From Rhodanobacter sp. ANJX3 (GTDB lineage Bacteria; Pseudomonadota; Gammaproteobacteria; Xanthomonadales; Rhodanobacteraceae), in assembly GCF_014200755.1 (NCBI RefSeq), contig NZ_JACHCM010000005.1, positions 62,001-126,000 of the forward strand: DNA of 64,000 nucleotides, read 5' to 3'. The notes below the pieces were generated by a model. The model saw only the letters and a program-made list of their open reading frames with translations, had not been told where the DNA came from and searched no databases. The position numbers were made by a program, and so were the translations under genes. Each line of letters opens with the position of its first letter. Position 1 is the first letter of the stretch. Shown in pieces: positions 1 through 7,521 of the stretch.

Positions 1-404
1 AGCTTGTCCATCACATAGTCCAAGTGATCCAGCGGCGTGGCCGGATTAAACACCAGCCCAGCGGTGCAGCCGGCGTCCTTGATCAGGCCCAGCGTGCGGT
101 CGATATGCTCGCTGGCCTCCGGATGAAAGCTGATGTTGGTCGCACCCGCCTTGGCGAAATCCGGCACGATGCGATCGACCGGTTTCACCATCAGATGCAC
201 GTCGATCGGCGCCGTAATGCCGTACTTGCGCAGCGACTCCAGCACCGCCGGCCCGATGGTGAGGTTCGGCACGTAGTGGTTGTCCATCACGTCGAAATGC
301 ACCCAGTCCGCACCCGCGGCCAGCGCAGCGGCAGTGTCATCACCCAGCCGCGCAAAATCCGCGGCGAGAATGGACGGAGCGATCATCGGGGCTTGCTTGC
401 TCAT
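1..404 (-). CDS. rpe: Ribulose-phosphate 3-epimerase (partial, N-terminal part)
   Basis: The enzyme interconverts D-ribulose 5-phosphate and D-xylulose 5-phosphate in the non-oxidative pentose phosphate pathway (cytoplasm). The gene runs off the left edge, leaving about 134 N-terminal residues of the usual 220 or so. The visible part reads [20 protein letters not shown] and then carries the TIM-barrel epimerase signatures: [19 protein letters not shown] (metal-binding Asp and the conserved NxTxG loop), DVHLMVKP (metal-ligand His) and FHPEAS. The start is the ATG at 404. A repeat-rich spacer (about 425-550) separates it from djlA. The family assignment is secure; the missing C-terminus cannot be judged here. 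Confidence 0.95.
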   Translation of the reverse strand, partial: MSKQAPMIAPSILAADFARLGDDTAAALAAGADWVHFDVMDNHYVPNLTIGPAVLESLRKYGITAPIDVHLMVKPVDRIVPDFAKAGATNISFHPEASEHIDRTLGLIKDAGCTAGLVFNPATPLDHLDYVMDK

Positions 405-424
405 GGGAGAACCTGATTGGAAGA

Positions 425-550
425 CGAGGGGCGAGAGACGAGTAGCGAGGGCGCGAGGACCGACCTTCGACGCCAACGTGCTGGCGCTGATGCTGACTTG
501 CAAGTTTGCCACGGTGAAGCATGCAGCGCGCCCTCGTCACTCGCCCCTCG
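425..550. repeat. Imperfect long inverted repeat in the djlA-rpe spacer
   Basis: The left arm (425-455) starts CGAGGGGCGAG and the right arm (about 524-550) ends with its exact complement. Inside these, a second block (439-455) pairs with 524-540 with about two mismatches. The same 11-mer CGAGGGGCGAG recurs at 54178-54188, so it looks like a dispersed, REP-like extragenic repeat rather than a one-off hairpin. No coding signal is visible here. There is no T-run, so a plain intrinsic terminator is unlikely. Confidence 0.55.
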
Positions 551-561
551 ACCCTGGTTGT

Positions 562-1374
562 TCACTTAAACCCCCGCTGCTCCTTGATCCGGTCGTACGC
601 CGCGTTGATCTCGCTGGCGCGCGACTCGGCCCGCTTGCGCATGTCTTCGGGCAGATCGCCTAAGCGGTCGGGGTGATGTTCGGAAATCAATTTGCGGTAG
701 GCGCGCTTCACCGCGCGGTCGTCGGCGCTGCGGTCGATCCCGAGCACCGCGTACGGATCGGGACCTTGCGCCGTGCGCTGCGGCGGCACGTAGTTCCCGC
801 TCGAACCGTAACCGGTGCCGCGGCTATAGCCGCGCTGGCCGCCGCCGTTCCAGGCGTAGCCTTTCATCGCCATCAGCGCCATCAGCTCCATTTCGCTGAC
901 CCGCAGCGCAAACGCAAGCTGGCGCAGAATCGCCATTTTTTCCGGCGCAGGATTGCCTTCGGCGAGCACGGTGTCGATCACCACGTCGAGCACGGGGAAG
1001 GCGTGGTCGCGGCGCATGCCGACCCAGCCGCGCAGCTCGTTGATGGTCCGGGTGACGTCGAACTCCGGCTGCTTGCCGGCGTTGAAGCTGGCGGCGGCCT
1101 GCTTGCGCTGGTCGGCGTCGAGGTTCATGCGCGCCATCATCCGTTCGGCGATGGCGATTTCCGCTTCCGACACCCGGCCGTCGGATTTCGCCACCGCGCC
1201 CAGCAGGGTGAACAGCGGCCCGATAAAGCCGCCCGCCTCCGGCGTGGCGTTTTTGCGCTGGGTATGGCGCAGGTTGTCGAAAATGAAACCGACGATGGCG
1301 CCGGTGATCGCGCCGGGCGCGTGACCGATCAGCAGGCCGAAAAAGGCGAACCAGAGGGTATAGGAGTAACTCAT
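562..1374 (-). CDS. djlA: DjlA-type co-chaperone (TerB-like plus C-terminal J domain)
   Basis: 270 residues. It has a short hydrophobic N-terminal segment (about 5-32), a TerB/DjlA-type helical domain (about 50-165), a Gly/Ser/Tyr-rich linker (about 174-200) and a C-terminal J domain (about 205-270) with the HPD motif at residues 234-236. DjlA proteins are inner-membrane DnaJ-like co-chaperones that stimulate DnaK; the membrane segment fits. The start at 1374 (MSYSYTLWFAFF) is chosen because it overlaps the stop of the upstream cytochrome gene as ATGA, and because the longer in-frame extension is the antisense-like reading of that gene. Translational coupling with the cytochrome is likely. 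Confidence 0.88.
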   Translation of the reverse strand: MSYSYTLWFAFFGLLIGHAPGAITGAIVGFIFDNLRHTQRKNATPEAGGFIGPLFTLLGAVAKSDGRVSEAEIAIAERMMARMNLDADQRKQAAASFNAGKQPEFDVTRTINELRGWVGMRRDHAFPVLDVVIDTVLAEGNPAPEKMAILRQLAFALRVSEMELMALMAMKGYAWNGGGQRGYSRGTGYGSSGNYVPPQRTAQGPDPYAVLGIDRSADDRAVKRAYRKLISEHHPDRLGDLPEDMRKRAESRASEINAAYDRIKEQRGFK

Positions 1375-1691
1375 CGCGACGGCACCTGCGGCGGCTGGGC
1401 GCTGTACCAGCGCGCCAGCGCATCGAGCTCGACATCGCTGACCGGCCCGATCGCCGCGCGCATCGGCGCCACGTTGCGGCTGCCGTCGCGGTATTGCTTG
1501 AGTGCGCTGCGCAGATAGTCCAGATGCTGCCCGGCCAGATTCGGCACGCCCGGCTGGCTGGCTTGCCCGTTGGCGCCGTGACAGGCCGCACACAGGCCCA
1601 GCCGGCTGGGCGGCTGCATGGCGGACTGGCTTTGGGCAAGCACAGGAAGGGCCGCGGCGAAGCAACATGCCGCAATCTGAAGGGTTCGCAT
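1371..1691 (-). CDS. Small periplasmic c-type cytochrome
   Basis: 106 residues with a signal peptide (residues 1-20, ending VLAQ). A single haem-binding CAACH motif lies at residues 34-38, and Met77 in NVAPMR is a plausible sixth ligand. This is a one-haem class I cytochrome c, probably a periplasmic electron carrier of the c4/c5/c553 type. It overlaps djlA by 4 nt (ATGA), so the two are probably co-expressed. The start is the ATG at 1691, because the signal peptide begins there; longer in-frame readings add non-signal sequence. Its electron partner cannot be read from the window. Confidence 0.85.
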   Translation of the reverse strand: MRTLQIAACCFAAALPVLAQSQSAMQPPSRLGLCAACHGANGQASQPGVPNLAGQHLDYLRSALKQYRDGSRNVAPMRAAIGPVSDVELDALARWYSAQPPQVPSR

Positions 1692-1821
1692 CGGCAGGAC
1701 ATGGGGTTGAAGACGCCCAATTCTAGCAGTGCCCGCCACATGGCCTGTGAGGTGCGACGTTCCGGCGGCGCGGCCACAGCAGTTACAATGCTCGTCCTCC
1801 ACCGCCAGCGGAACCCACGTC

Positions 1822-2748
1822 GTGCCTACCAGCTTGCTGCAATCCGATCTGCCCGGCCTGGAACTGCTCCATCGCGGCAAGGTGCGCGACGTCTACGCGC
1901 TGCCGCCGAGCCATCGCCCGGATGGCACGCCGGAAGAAGCGCGCCTGCTGATCGTGGCGACCGATCGCCTGTCCGCGTTCGACGTGGTGCTGCCCAACCC
2001 GATTCCGGGCAAGGGCGAAATGCTGACGCAGATCTCCAACTTCTGGTTTGCGCAGACGGCGCACCTGGTACCCAACCACCTGCTCGACGTGCCACTGGAC
2101 GACGTGCTGCCGCCCGGCACCGATCTGGCGCTGTACGAGAAGCGCGCCGTGGTGGCGCGCCGCCTGAAGCCGGTGCCGGTCGAGGCGATCGCCCGCGGCT
2201 ACCTGATCGGCTCGGGCTGGAAAGACTACCAAGCCACCGGCACGCTGTGCGGCATTACTTTGCCGGTCGACCTGCAGCAGGCCCAGCAGCTGCCTGCGCC
2301 GATCTTCACGCCGTCGACCAAGGCGGCGGTGGGCGATCATGACGAGAACGTCAGCTTCGATGCCGTCGTCGCGGCGGTCGGCAACGCCACTGCCAACGAA
2401 GTGCGCGACGCCACGCTGAAAATCTACCAGTGGGCGGCGGCGTTTGCGGCCGAGCGCGGCATCATCATCGCCGACACCAAGTTCGAGTTCGGCACCGATG
2501 CCCACGGCAAGCTCTACGTGATGGACGAAATGCTGACGCCGGACTCCTCGCGCTTCTGGCCCGCCGAGGACTACCAGGTCGGCATCAGCCCGCCGAGCTA
2601 CGACAAACAGTTCGTGCGCGACTACCTGGAAGCCATGGGCTGGAACAAAAAAGCTCCCGGCCCGACCATTCCCGACGACGTGATCGCCGCGACGGCCGAA
2701 AAGTATGCCGAGGCGCTGCATAAACTGGCAGGCATCACGCTGGACTGA
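1822..2748 (+). CDS. purC: Phosphoribosylaminoimidazole-succinocarboxamide synthase
   Basis: 308 residues. SAICAR synthase joins CAIR and aspartate with ATP in de novo purine synthesis. Family signatures are GKVRDVYAL near the N-terminus, the [19 protein letters not shown] block, and the ADTKFEFG ... [14 protein letters not shown] segment near the C-terminus. The length suits the 290-310-residue eukaryotic/proteobacterial form rather than the roughly 240-residue E. coli form. The GTG at 1822 is preferred because conserved homology begins at [22 protein letters not shown]. An upstream in-frame ATG at 1729 adds an unlikely cysteine/arginine-rich leader overlapping the divergent promoter region. 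Confidence 0.95.
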   Translation: MPTSLLQSDLPGLELLHRGKVRDVYALPPSHRPDGTPEEARLLIVATDRLSAFDVVLPNPIPGKGEMLTQISNFWFAQTAHLVPNHLLDVPLDDVLPPGTDLALYEKRAVVARRLKPVPVEAIARGYLIGSGWKDYQATGTLCGITLPVDLQQAQQLPAPIFTPSTKAAVGDHDENVSFDAVVAAVGNATANEVRDATLKIYQWAAAFAAERGIIIADTKFEFGTDAHGKLYVMDEMLTPDSSRFWPAEDYQVGISPPSYDKQFVRDYLEAMGWNKKAPGPTIPDDVIAATAEKYAEALHKLAGITLD

Positions 2749-2885
2749 CTCCCGCGGCGCGGATGCGCGCGTGGTGCAACGCGACGTTGCGCCCGGCGCG
2801 AGCTGGATTAAGCTCAGCACAGCGTTGAGACACGCGCGGCCACCAAGCCGCCGGCTTCCATCCTGCGAATACGAGGCAACCCACC

Positions 2886-3356
2886 GTGCGCACCATGCAG
2901 AACTGGCTCGACAGTTACAGCAGCGACCATCAGAACCCGACCAACAAGCGTCTGCACTGGATCTGCGTGCCGCCGATCGTGTGGAGCGTGATCGCGCTGC
3001 TGTGGGCGATTCCCGTACCGGCCAGCCTCCTGCGACCCGGGTCGTGGGCCGTGCTGGCCATGGTCGCCGCGTTCTACTGGTACTGGAAACATTCGCATCG
3101 TCTGGCCGCCGCGCTGCTGATCGCGTTCGTCGTGCTGGGGCTGTTCACCAACGCGCTGTTTTACCAGCTGGGCGCAACGAGGCTGTGCGAACTGGCGGTC
3201 GCCGTGTTCGTGGTTGCGTGGATCGGTCAGTTCATCGGCCACAAATACGAAGGGCGCAAACCAAGCTTCCTCACCGACCTGTCGTATCTGCTGATCGGAC
3301 CGGCCTGGCTGATGGCCAAGGTGCTGCGCAAACTGGGCTTTCAGCAGGTCACATGA
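2886..3356 (+). CDS. Mpo1-like (DUF962) integral membrane protein
   Basis: 156 residues with about four membrane segments. It carries the family signature SDHQNPTNKRLHWI near the N-terminus (His15, His24) and QFIGHKYEGRKPSF at about 118-131. Yeast Mpo1, the best-studied member, is an Fe(II)-dependent dioxygenase that shortens 2-hydroxy fatty acids, and these histidines correspond to its metal-binding positions. The substrate of the bacterial protein is not known from sequence. The start is GTG 2886, with GAGG at 2873-2876; ATG 2895 is the alternative. It overlaps the next gene by ATGA. Confidence 0.75.
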   Translation: MRTMQNWLDSYSSDHQNPTNKRLHWICVPPIVWSVIALLWAIPVPASLLRPGSWAVLAMVAAFYWYWKHSHRLAAALLIAFVVLGLFTNALFYQLGATRLCELAVAVFVVAWIGQFIGHKYEGRKPSFLTDLSYLLIGPAWLMAKVLRKLGFQQVT

Positions 3357-3760
3357 TCACCCTACTCACCCTGCTCAGCAGCCTGCTGTGGTGGGTGCTG
3401 TACAGCTCCATCTTCGCCCTGTTCTTCGCCCTGATCGCCTACGCCGTGCTGCGCTGGACCGAGCGCAGCCGCGTGCTGTTCAACCGCGTCTATCTCGCCT
3501 GCCTGCTGTGGAACCTGATCGGCCTCGTGCTGATCCTCGGCGTGGCCGGCGCTGAAGGCCATCTGCATCCACCGTATGCGCCGCTGCTCGCCTCCGGCCT
3601 GCTGCGCGTGGCCCTGGTGTTCGACATGCTGATAGGCACCGTGCTGCTTTGGCGACTCACCCCGCGCATCGACGCCCGCCGCATTCGCCCCGGCAGCGCC
3701 TGTATGGCGGTGGCCGCGATCATGGCGATCGGTTTCGGGGTGGCGACAAGCCTGGTGTGA
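3353..3760 (+). CDS. Small integral membrane protein, unknown
   Basis: 135 residues, beginning MITLLTLLSSLLWWVLYSSI. It has four hydrophobic segments (about 3-32, 44-64, 76-100, 113-133) with short Arg-rich loops, consistent with a polytopic inner-membrane protein. I do not recognise the family. Its ATG overlaps the TGA of the Mpo1-like gene (ATGA, 3353-3356), so the two are almost certainly co-translated and may work together in the membrane. No catalytic motif is visible. Confidence 0.65.
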   Translation: MITLLTLLSSLLWWVLYSSIFALFFALIAYAVLRWTERSRVLFNRVYLACLLWNLIGLVLILGVAGAEGHLHPPYAPLLASGLLRVALVFDMLIGTVLLWRLTPRIDARRIRPGSACMAVAAIMAIGFGVATSLV

Positions 3761-3797
3761 GCTCTTCCATTCGAATGCTTTCAAATAGGCGCGCGCA

Positions 3798-4241
3798 TCA
3801 GTGCGTCCCGGCAAAGAGTCCAACGAATAGAAGGCCAAGAATTACCGCCACGATCACACCTAGAACAACGGCCATCACCAGATAAATCAGCTGTACCAGA
3901 CATGCCTGGCCGTAACCGATCTGCCTTCCGTCCCGAGTGGGCAAGAGGTAATGGATTGCCGCCGAACCCACTAAAAACTGCACGACGAGCTTGATCAGGG
4001 CGCTCCAGCCAAAGGCAGAAGTCGTGTTCCATACAAGCGCAATGACCAGGGAAACAATCAGAGAAACGATCAGGGTAAGCAGCATGACGCCGATGGCGCG
4101 AGGGTAAGACGGCATGTGGCCGACCATGATGCGAAATGCCAGACAAAGCAGCAAAGCGCCCAGCGGGATAACGACAACAAGCATCACCAGCAAGGGAACG
4201 AAGCTGATTGCCCCAAGCGCGCCGAATGCGGAAGTGTTCAT
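3798..4241 (-). CDS. Small four-helix membrane protein, unknown
   Basis: 147 residues, almost all hydrophobic, with segments at about 10-36, 50-75, 78-99 and 112-143. The start MNTSAFGALG at 4241 is supported by a strong AAGGAGG ribosome site at 4248-4254. An upstream in-frame ATG at 4316 lacks such a site. It converges with the Mpo1-like pair. No motif suggests a function. Confidence 0.65.
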   Translation of the reverse strand: MNTSAFGALGAISFVPLLVMLVVVIPLGALLLCLAFRIMVGHMPSYPRAIGVMLLTLIVSLIVSLVIALVWNTTSAFGWSALIKLVVQFLVGSAAIHYLLPTRDGRQIGYGQACLVQLIYLVMAVVLGVIVAVILGLLFVGLFAGTH

Positions 4242-4387
4242 AAATTTCCTCCTTGAATGAAAGCTCCGGTTTACCGGCACAGACCTCTGGCGCCAGCCTA
4301 GCTGATTCAATCGCAACTGTGCGACGACACTGTCTCCGCACGCGAGACCGGCGCACGCTATAACATCTGCTCGCTTACGAGATTTGC

Positions 4388-5770
4388 ATGAGCCTGCGCA
4401 GCCTTTTCGTCGACTTCAACAGCTACTTTGCCTCGGTAGAACAGCACGAGGACGAAACGCTGCGCGGGCGCCCGGTGGGCGTGGTGCCGGTGGCCGCCGA
4501 AACGACGAGTCTGATCGCCGCGAGCTACGAAGCCAAGGCCTTCGGCGTCGGTACCGGCACGCTGGTGCGCGACGCGCGGCGGCTGTGTCCGGGCATCCAG
4601 ATTCGGGTCGCACGACCGGAGCGCTACGTGTACTGGCACCATCGGCTGATCGAAGCGATCGATCGCGCCATTCCCATTGCGTGCGTCGGCTCCATCGATG
4701 AAGTGGCGTGCGAACTGGTCGGCCGCCAGCGGCAGCGCGCCGTGGCCGAGGAGATTGCTGCGCAGGTGAAGCGTGAGGTGGCGCTGGCCGCCCCGGGCGG
4801 CGCGATCCGCTGCTCGATCGGCGTTGCGCCCAACGACTTTCTGGCGAAGACGGCGTCGGATATGCGCAAGCCCGACGGCCTCACCGTGATCGAACAAACC
4901 GAGCTGCCGCAGGCGCTGCACGGGCTGGCATTGCGCGATCTGTGCGGCATCGGCCAGTCCATGGAAGCGCGCCTGCACGACGCCGGCATCGCCACGGTGG
5001 CGCAGCTCACCGCCGCGGACAAGCATCGCCTGCGGCATGTGTGGGGCGGCATCGAGGGCGAGCGCATGTGGGGGCTGCTGCGCGGTGCGTGGCTGCCGGT
5101 CGCAGCGACCGTGCGTGGCTCGATCGGCCATTCGCACGTGCTCGGGCCGGAGCTGCGCAACGCCGTCGGCGCCCGCGCCGTGCTGAAAAAGCTGCTGGTC
5201 AAAGCCGCCATGCGCATGCGCCGCGAGGAAATGCTGGGCGGCGCGCTGGCCGTGCGCATTCGCTTTATCGGCCACGAGCTGCGCTGGGAGCGCGATCTCA
5301 CCTTCGATCACACCGACGACAGCCGCGAACTGCTGCAGCTGCTCAACGGCATGCTCGACAGTGGTCAACGTACACGCCTGCTGCCCGGCCCTGCCAATGC
5401 CGTGCCGCTGTCGGTCAGCGTGACCTTGCTGCGGCTGGTACCGCGCACGCAGAGCAGCGGTTCGCTGTTTCCCACCGTCGAGCACCCACGCAAAATCAAC
5501 GCCGGCAGCATCGATACGCTGGTCGATCGGATCAACGCCAAGTTCGGCTACAACAAGGTCTACTTCGGCAGCATGCAGCTGGCGCTGGAACACGACGCGG
5601 CGCCGATGCGCATTCCGTTCAACCGCATTCCCGACACCCTCAGCGAAAACGAAGCCAGCATCGAAAGCGACGCCAGCCACAACGCACTCTGGCTGCAATC
5701 GCTGAACCGCTTCAAGGTGCTGGCGGAAGGCCAGCACCGGCAGAAGGATCGCAAGCGCAAGGGCGATTGA
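4388..5770 (+). CDS. Divergent Y-family DNA polymerase (DinB/UmuC-like)
   Basis: 460 residues. The palm carboxylates of a translesion polymerase are present: Asp9 in LFVDFNSYFASVEQ, and Asp104-Glu105 in VGSIDEVACEL (DinB has SLDEAYLD). The IRCSIGVAPNDFLAKTASDM block and the helix-hairpin-helix thumb segment LRDLCGIGQSMEARL also match. It is about 100 residues longer than DinB, with an extended little-finger/C-terminal region ending in a basic tail (RQKDRKRKGD). I see no clear C-terminal beta-clamp motif. It stands alone, without imuA/dnaE2 or umuD neighbours. A possible -10 TATAAC lies just upstream (about 4359-4364). Translesion activity is inferred from intact carboxylates. Confidence 0.85.
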   Translation: MSLRSLFVDFNSYFASVEQHEDETLRGRPVGVVPVAAETTSLIAASYEAKAFGVGTGTLVRDARRLCPGIQIRVARPERYVYWHHRLIEAIDRAIPIACVGSIDEVACELVGRQRQRAVAEEIAAQVKREVALAAPGGAIRCSIGVAPNDFLAKTASDMRKPDGLTVIEQTELPQALHGLALRDLCGIGQSMEARLHDAGIATVAQLTAADKHRLRHVWGGIEGERMWGLLRGAWLPVAATVRGSIGHSHVLGPELRNAVGARAVLKKLLVKAAMRMRREEMLGGALAVRIRFIGHELRWERDLTFDHTDDSRELLQLLNGMLDSGQRTRLLPGPANAVPLSVSVTLLRLVPRTQSSGSLFPTVEHPRKINAGSIDTLVDRINAKFGYNKVYFGSMQLALEHDAAPMRIPFNRIPDTLSENEASIESDASHNALWLQSLNRFKVLAEGQHRQKDRKRKGD

Positions 5771-5821
5771 AGGCCGGTCGAGTCAGCGAAGTTCAACCGC
5801 GATATGCGGACGCTCAATCTT

Positions 5822-7447
5822 TCAGTGCGTGGCCAGCGCGGCGAACGCCAGCGCTACCGCCTCGGCCCCGGGATCGACCGCACCCACCAGCGCATGCTCC
5901 GGCACATAGGCCGAGCGCCCCGCGCGGGCGCGAGTGATCGTGGCCGTGTGATCAGCACCGGCGCGAGCGGCGGCCGCCGCGGCCGCAAGCCCCTGCGGCA
6001 ATGCCGCGATCGCCGGAATCAATGCATCCAGCATGGTGCGGTCGCCGAGCCGCGCGCCGCCGTAGTGCTGCACCCGCTCGACCCCGTCGCCCAAGGCATC
6101 GGGCCATGATTTGCCAGCCGCTAGCGCCGTGCCGGTAGCCGTGAACAAAATGGACAACAGCACGCCGCTGGAACCACCCATAGCGCGAGCGAGCAGGCGT
6201 CCCAGCTCGTCATTCAGACGCGAGGGCTCCGCGCTGCTCAGCGCACCGTTGGCCAGCTTGGCATCGACGGCCCGTGCGCCAGCGGCAAATGTGCTGCCGG
6301 CATCGCCGTCGCCGCTGCGCGCATCGAGTTGGTCGAGCTGTTGTTCCGCGTTGCGCAGCGCGGCAGTGACTCGCTGAATCGCCTGTTCCGTGGTGGAACT
6401 GCGCTCGCCGACAGCAGGCTCATCGTCGGCATCGCCTGCGACAGCGAACGTCTGCTGCGCGTGCGGCTGGCAGACGCCCGGCCATGCGGCCACGTCGACG
6501 GGGCTGCTGAGTGCCTCCAGATAGTCGTCATCGGCTGGCAGCAGGGTGATCGAAAAACCGTGCATATCGAGCGAGGTCGTCAGGGCCGCCGGGCGTACCA
6601 GCATGGCGATGCGCTCAACGCCGATGCGCGTGAGCAGCTCATCCGTCAGCACCGCCACTTCCTGCGTGGAACAGCCGCCGAGATTGTTGAGCATCACGAT
6701 CAGCCGGCGCTTCTCGCCGTAGCGCCGCTGCGCCTCGGCCAGCAGCGGCTTGAGCACGATGGCCACCGCCTCGCCGGCATCCCCGGGCGCCACCTGCTCG
6801 GCGCCCGGCTCGTTGTGAATGCCCAAGCCCAACTCGGGGCTACGTCGCTCGATCGGGTGCCCCGGCAGGGTGCAGCTGGACAAGGCCATGCCCAGCGAGA
6901 TCAGCTGGCCGGCGAAATGCTCGGCGCGCTTGGCTAGCTCATCCAGCGCTAGGCCCTGCTCGGCGAGATGGCCGACATACTTGTGCATCAGCACCGTGCC
7001 GGCAATGCCGCGCGGCTGGCTTGCATCGGCCAGCGCGATGTCGTCGGCGACGATCACCATGCGTACGTCGATGCCTTCGCGTCGCGCCTGCTCGGCAGCC
7101 AGACCGAAATTGAGTCGGTCGCCGGTGTAATTTTTCACGACCAGCAAGCAGCCGGACTTACCGCCGCAGTGCCGCAGGCCGGCCAGTACCGCGGCGACGC
7201 TGGGGGAGGCGAACACTTCACCCGAGACCGCGGCGGTGAGCATGCCGCGCCCCACAAAACCCGCATGCGACGGTTCATGCCCAGCACCGCCGCCAGACAG
7301 CACGGCAACCCGTTCACCGCGCCAGTCGGCGCGCGCCAGAATGCGCACCCCGGAACTCGGCTCAGCGACGATCAGCGGCTGCGACTGCGCCAGCGATCCC
7401 AATACTTGATCGACGACCCGGCCAGGTTCGTTGAAGAAAAAATCCAT
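5822..7447 (-). CDS. dhaK: Dihydroxyacetone kinase, ATP-dependent DhaK-DhaL fusion
   Basis: 541 residues. The N-terminal DhaK domain (about 1-330) has VLSGGGAGHEPSHAGFVG and the substrate-binding histidine in GLGIHNEPG (His211), which forms a hemiaminal with dihydroxyacetone in characterised enzymes. The C-terminal DhaL-type ATP-binding domain (about 350-541) has ARSGDGDAGSTF, GGSSGVLLSILF and GDRTMLDAL. It is a single-chain, ATP-using kinase making dihydroxyacetone phosphate, unlike the three-subunit PTS type. The fusion is shorter than the usual 570-590 residues, with a compact linker. No glycerol dehydrogenase lies beside it. Triokinase activity on glyceraldehyde is also possible. Confidence 0.88.
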   Translation of the reverse strand: MDFFFNEPGRVVDQVLGSLAQSQPLIVAEPSSGVRILARADWRGERVAVLSGGGAGHEPSHAGFVGRGMLTAAVSGEVFASPSVAAVLAGLRHCGGKSGCLLVVKNYTGDRLNFGLAAEQARREGIDVRMVIVADDIALADASQPRGIAGTVLMHKYVGHLAEQGLALDELAKRAEHFAGQLISLGMALSSCTLPGHPIERRSPELGLGIHNEPGAEQVAPGDAGEAVAIVLKPLLAEAQRRYGEKRRLIVMLNNLGGCSTQEVAVLTDELLTRIGVERIAMLVRPAALTTSLDMHGFSITLLPADDDYLEALSSPVDVAAWPGVCQPHAQQTFAVAGDADDEPAVGERSSTTEQAIQRVTAALRNAEQQLDQLDARSGDGDAGSTFAAGARAVDAKLANGALSSAEPSRLNDELGRLLARAMGGSSGVLLSILFTATGTALAAGKSWPDALGDGVERVQHYGGARLGDRTMLDALIPAIAALPQGLAAAAAAARAGADHTATITRARAGRSAYVPEHALVGAVDPGAEAVALAFAALATH

Positions 7448-7521
7448 GACATGCCTCCGAAGGTGAGTGGTACGTGGGAACCCATGCTAGCCAGACCGAC
7501 GTTAGCAAGTCAGATTGATCG

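Noticed and set aside
4358-5737. 459-codon minus-strand frame over the Y-family polymerase
   Set aside because: It is antisense to a gene with conserved catalytic residues and is rich in His, Arg and Gln without any motif.
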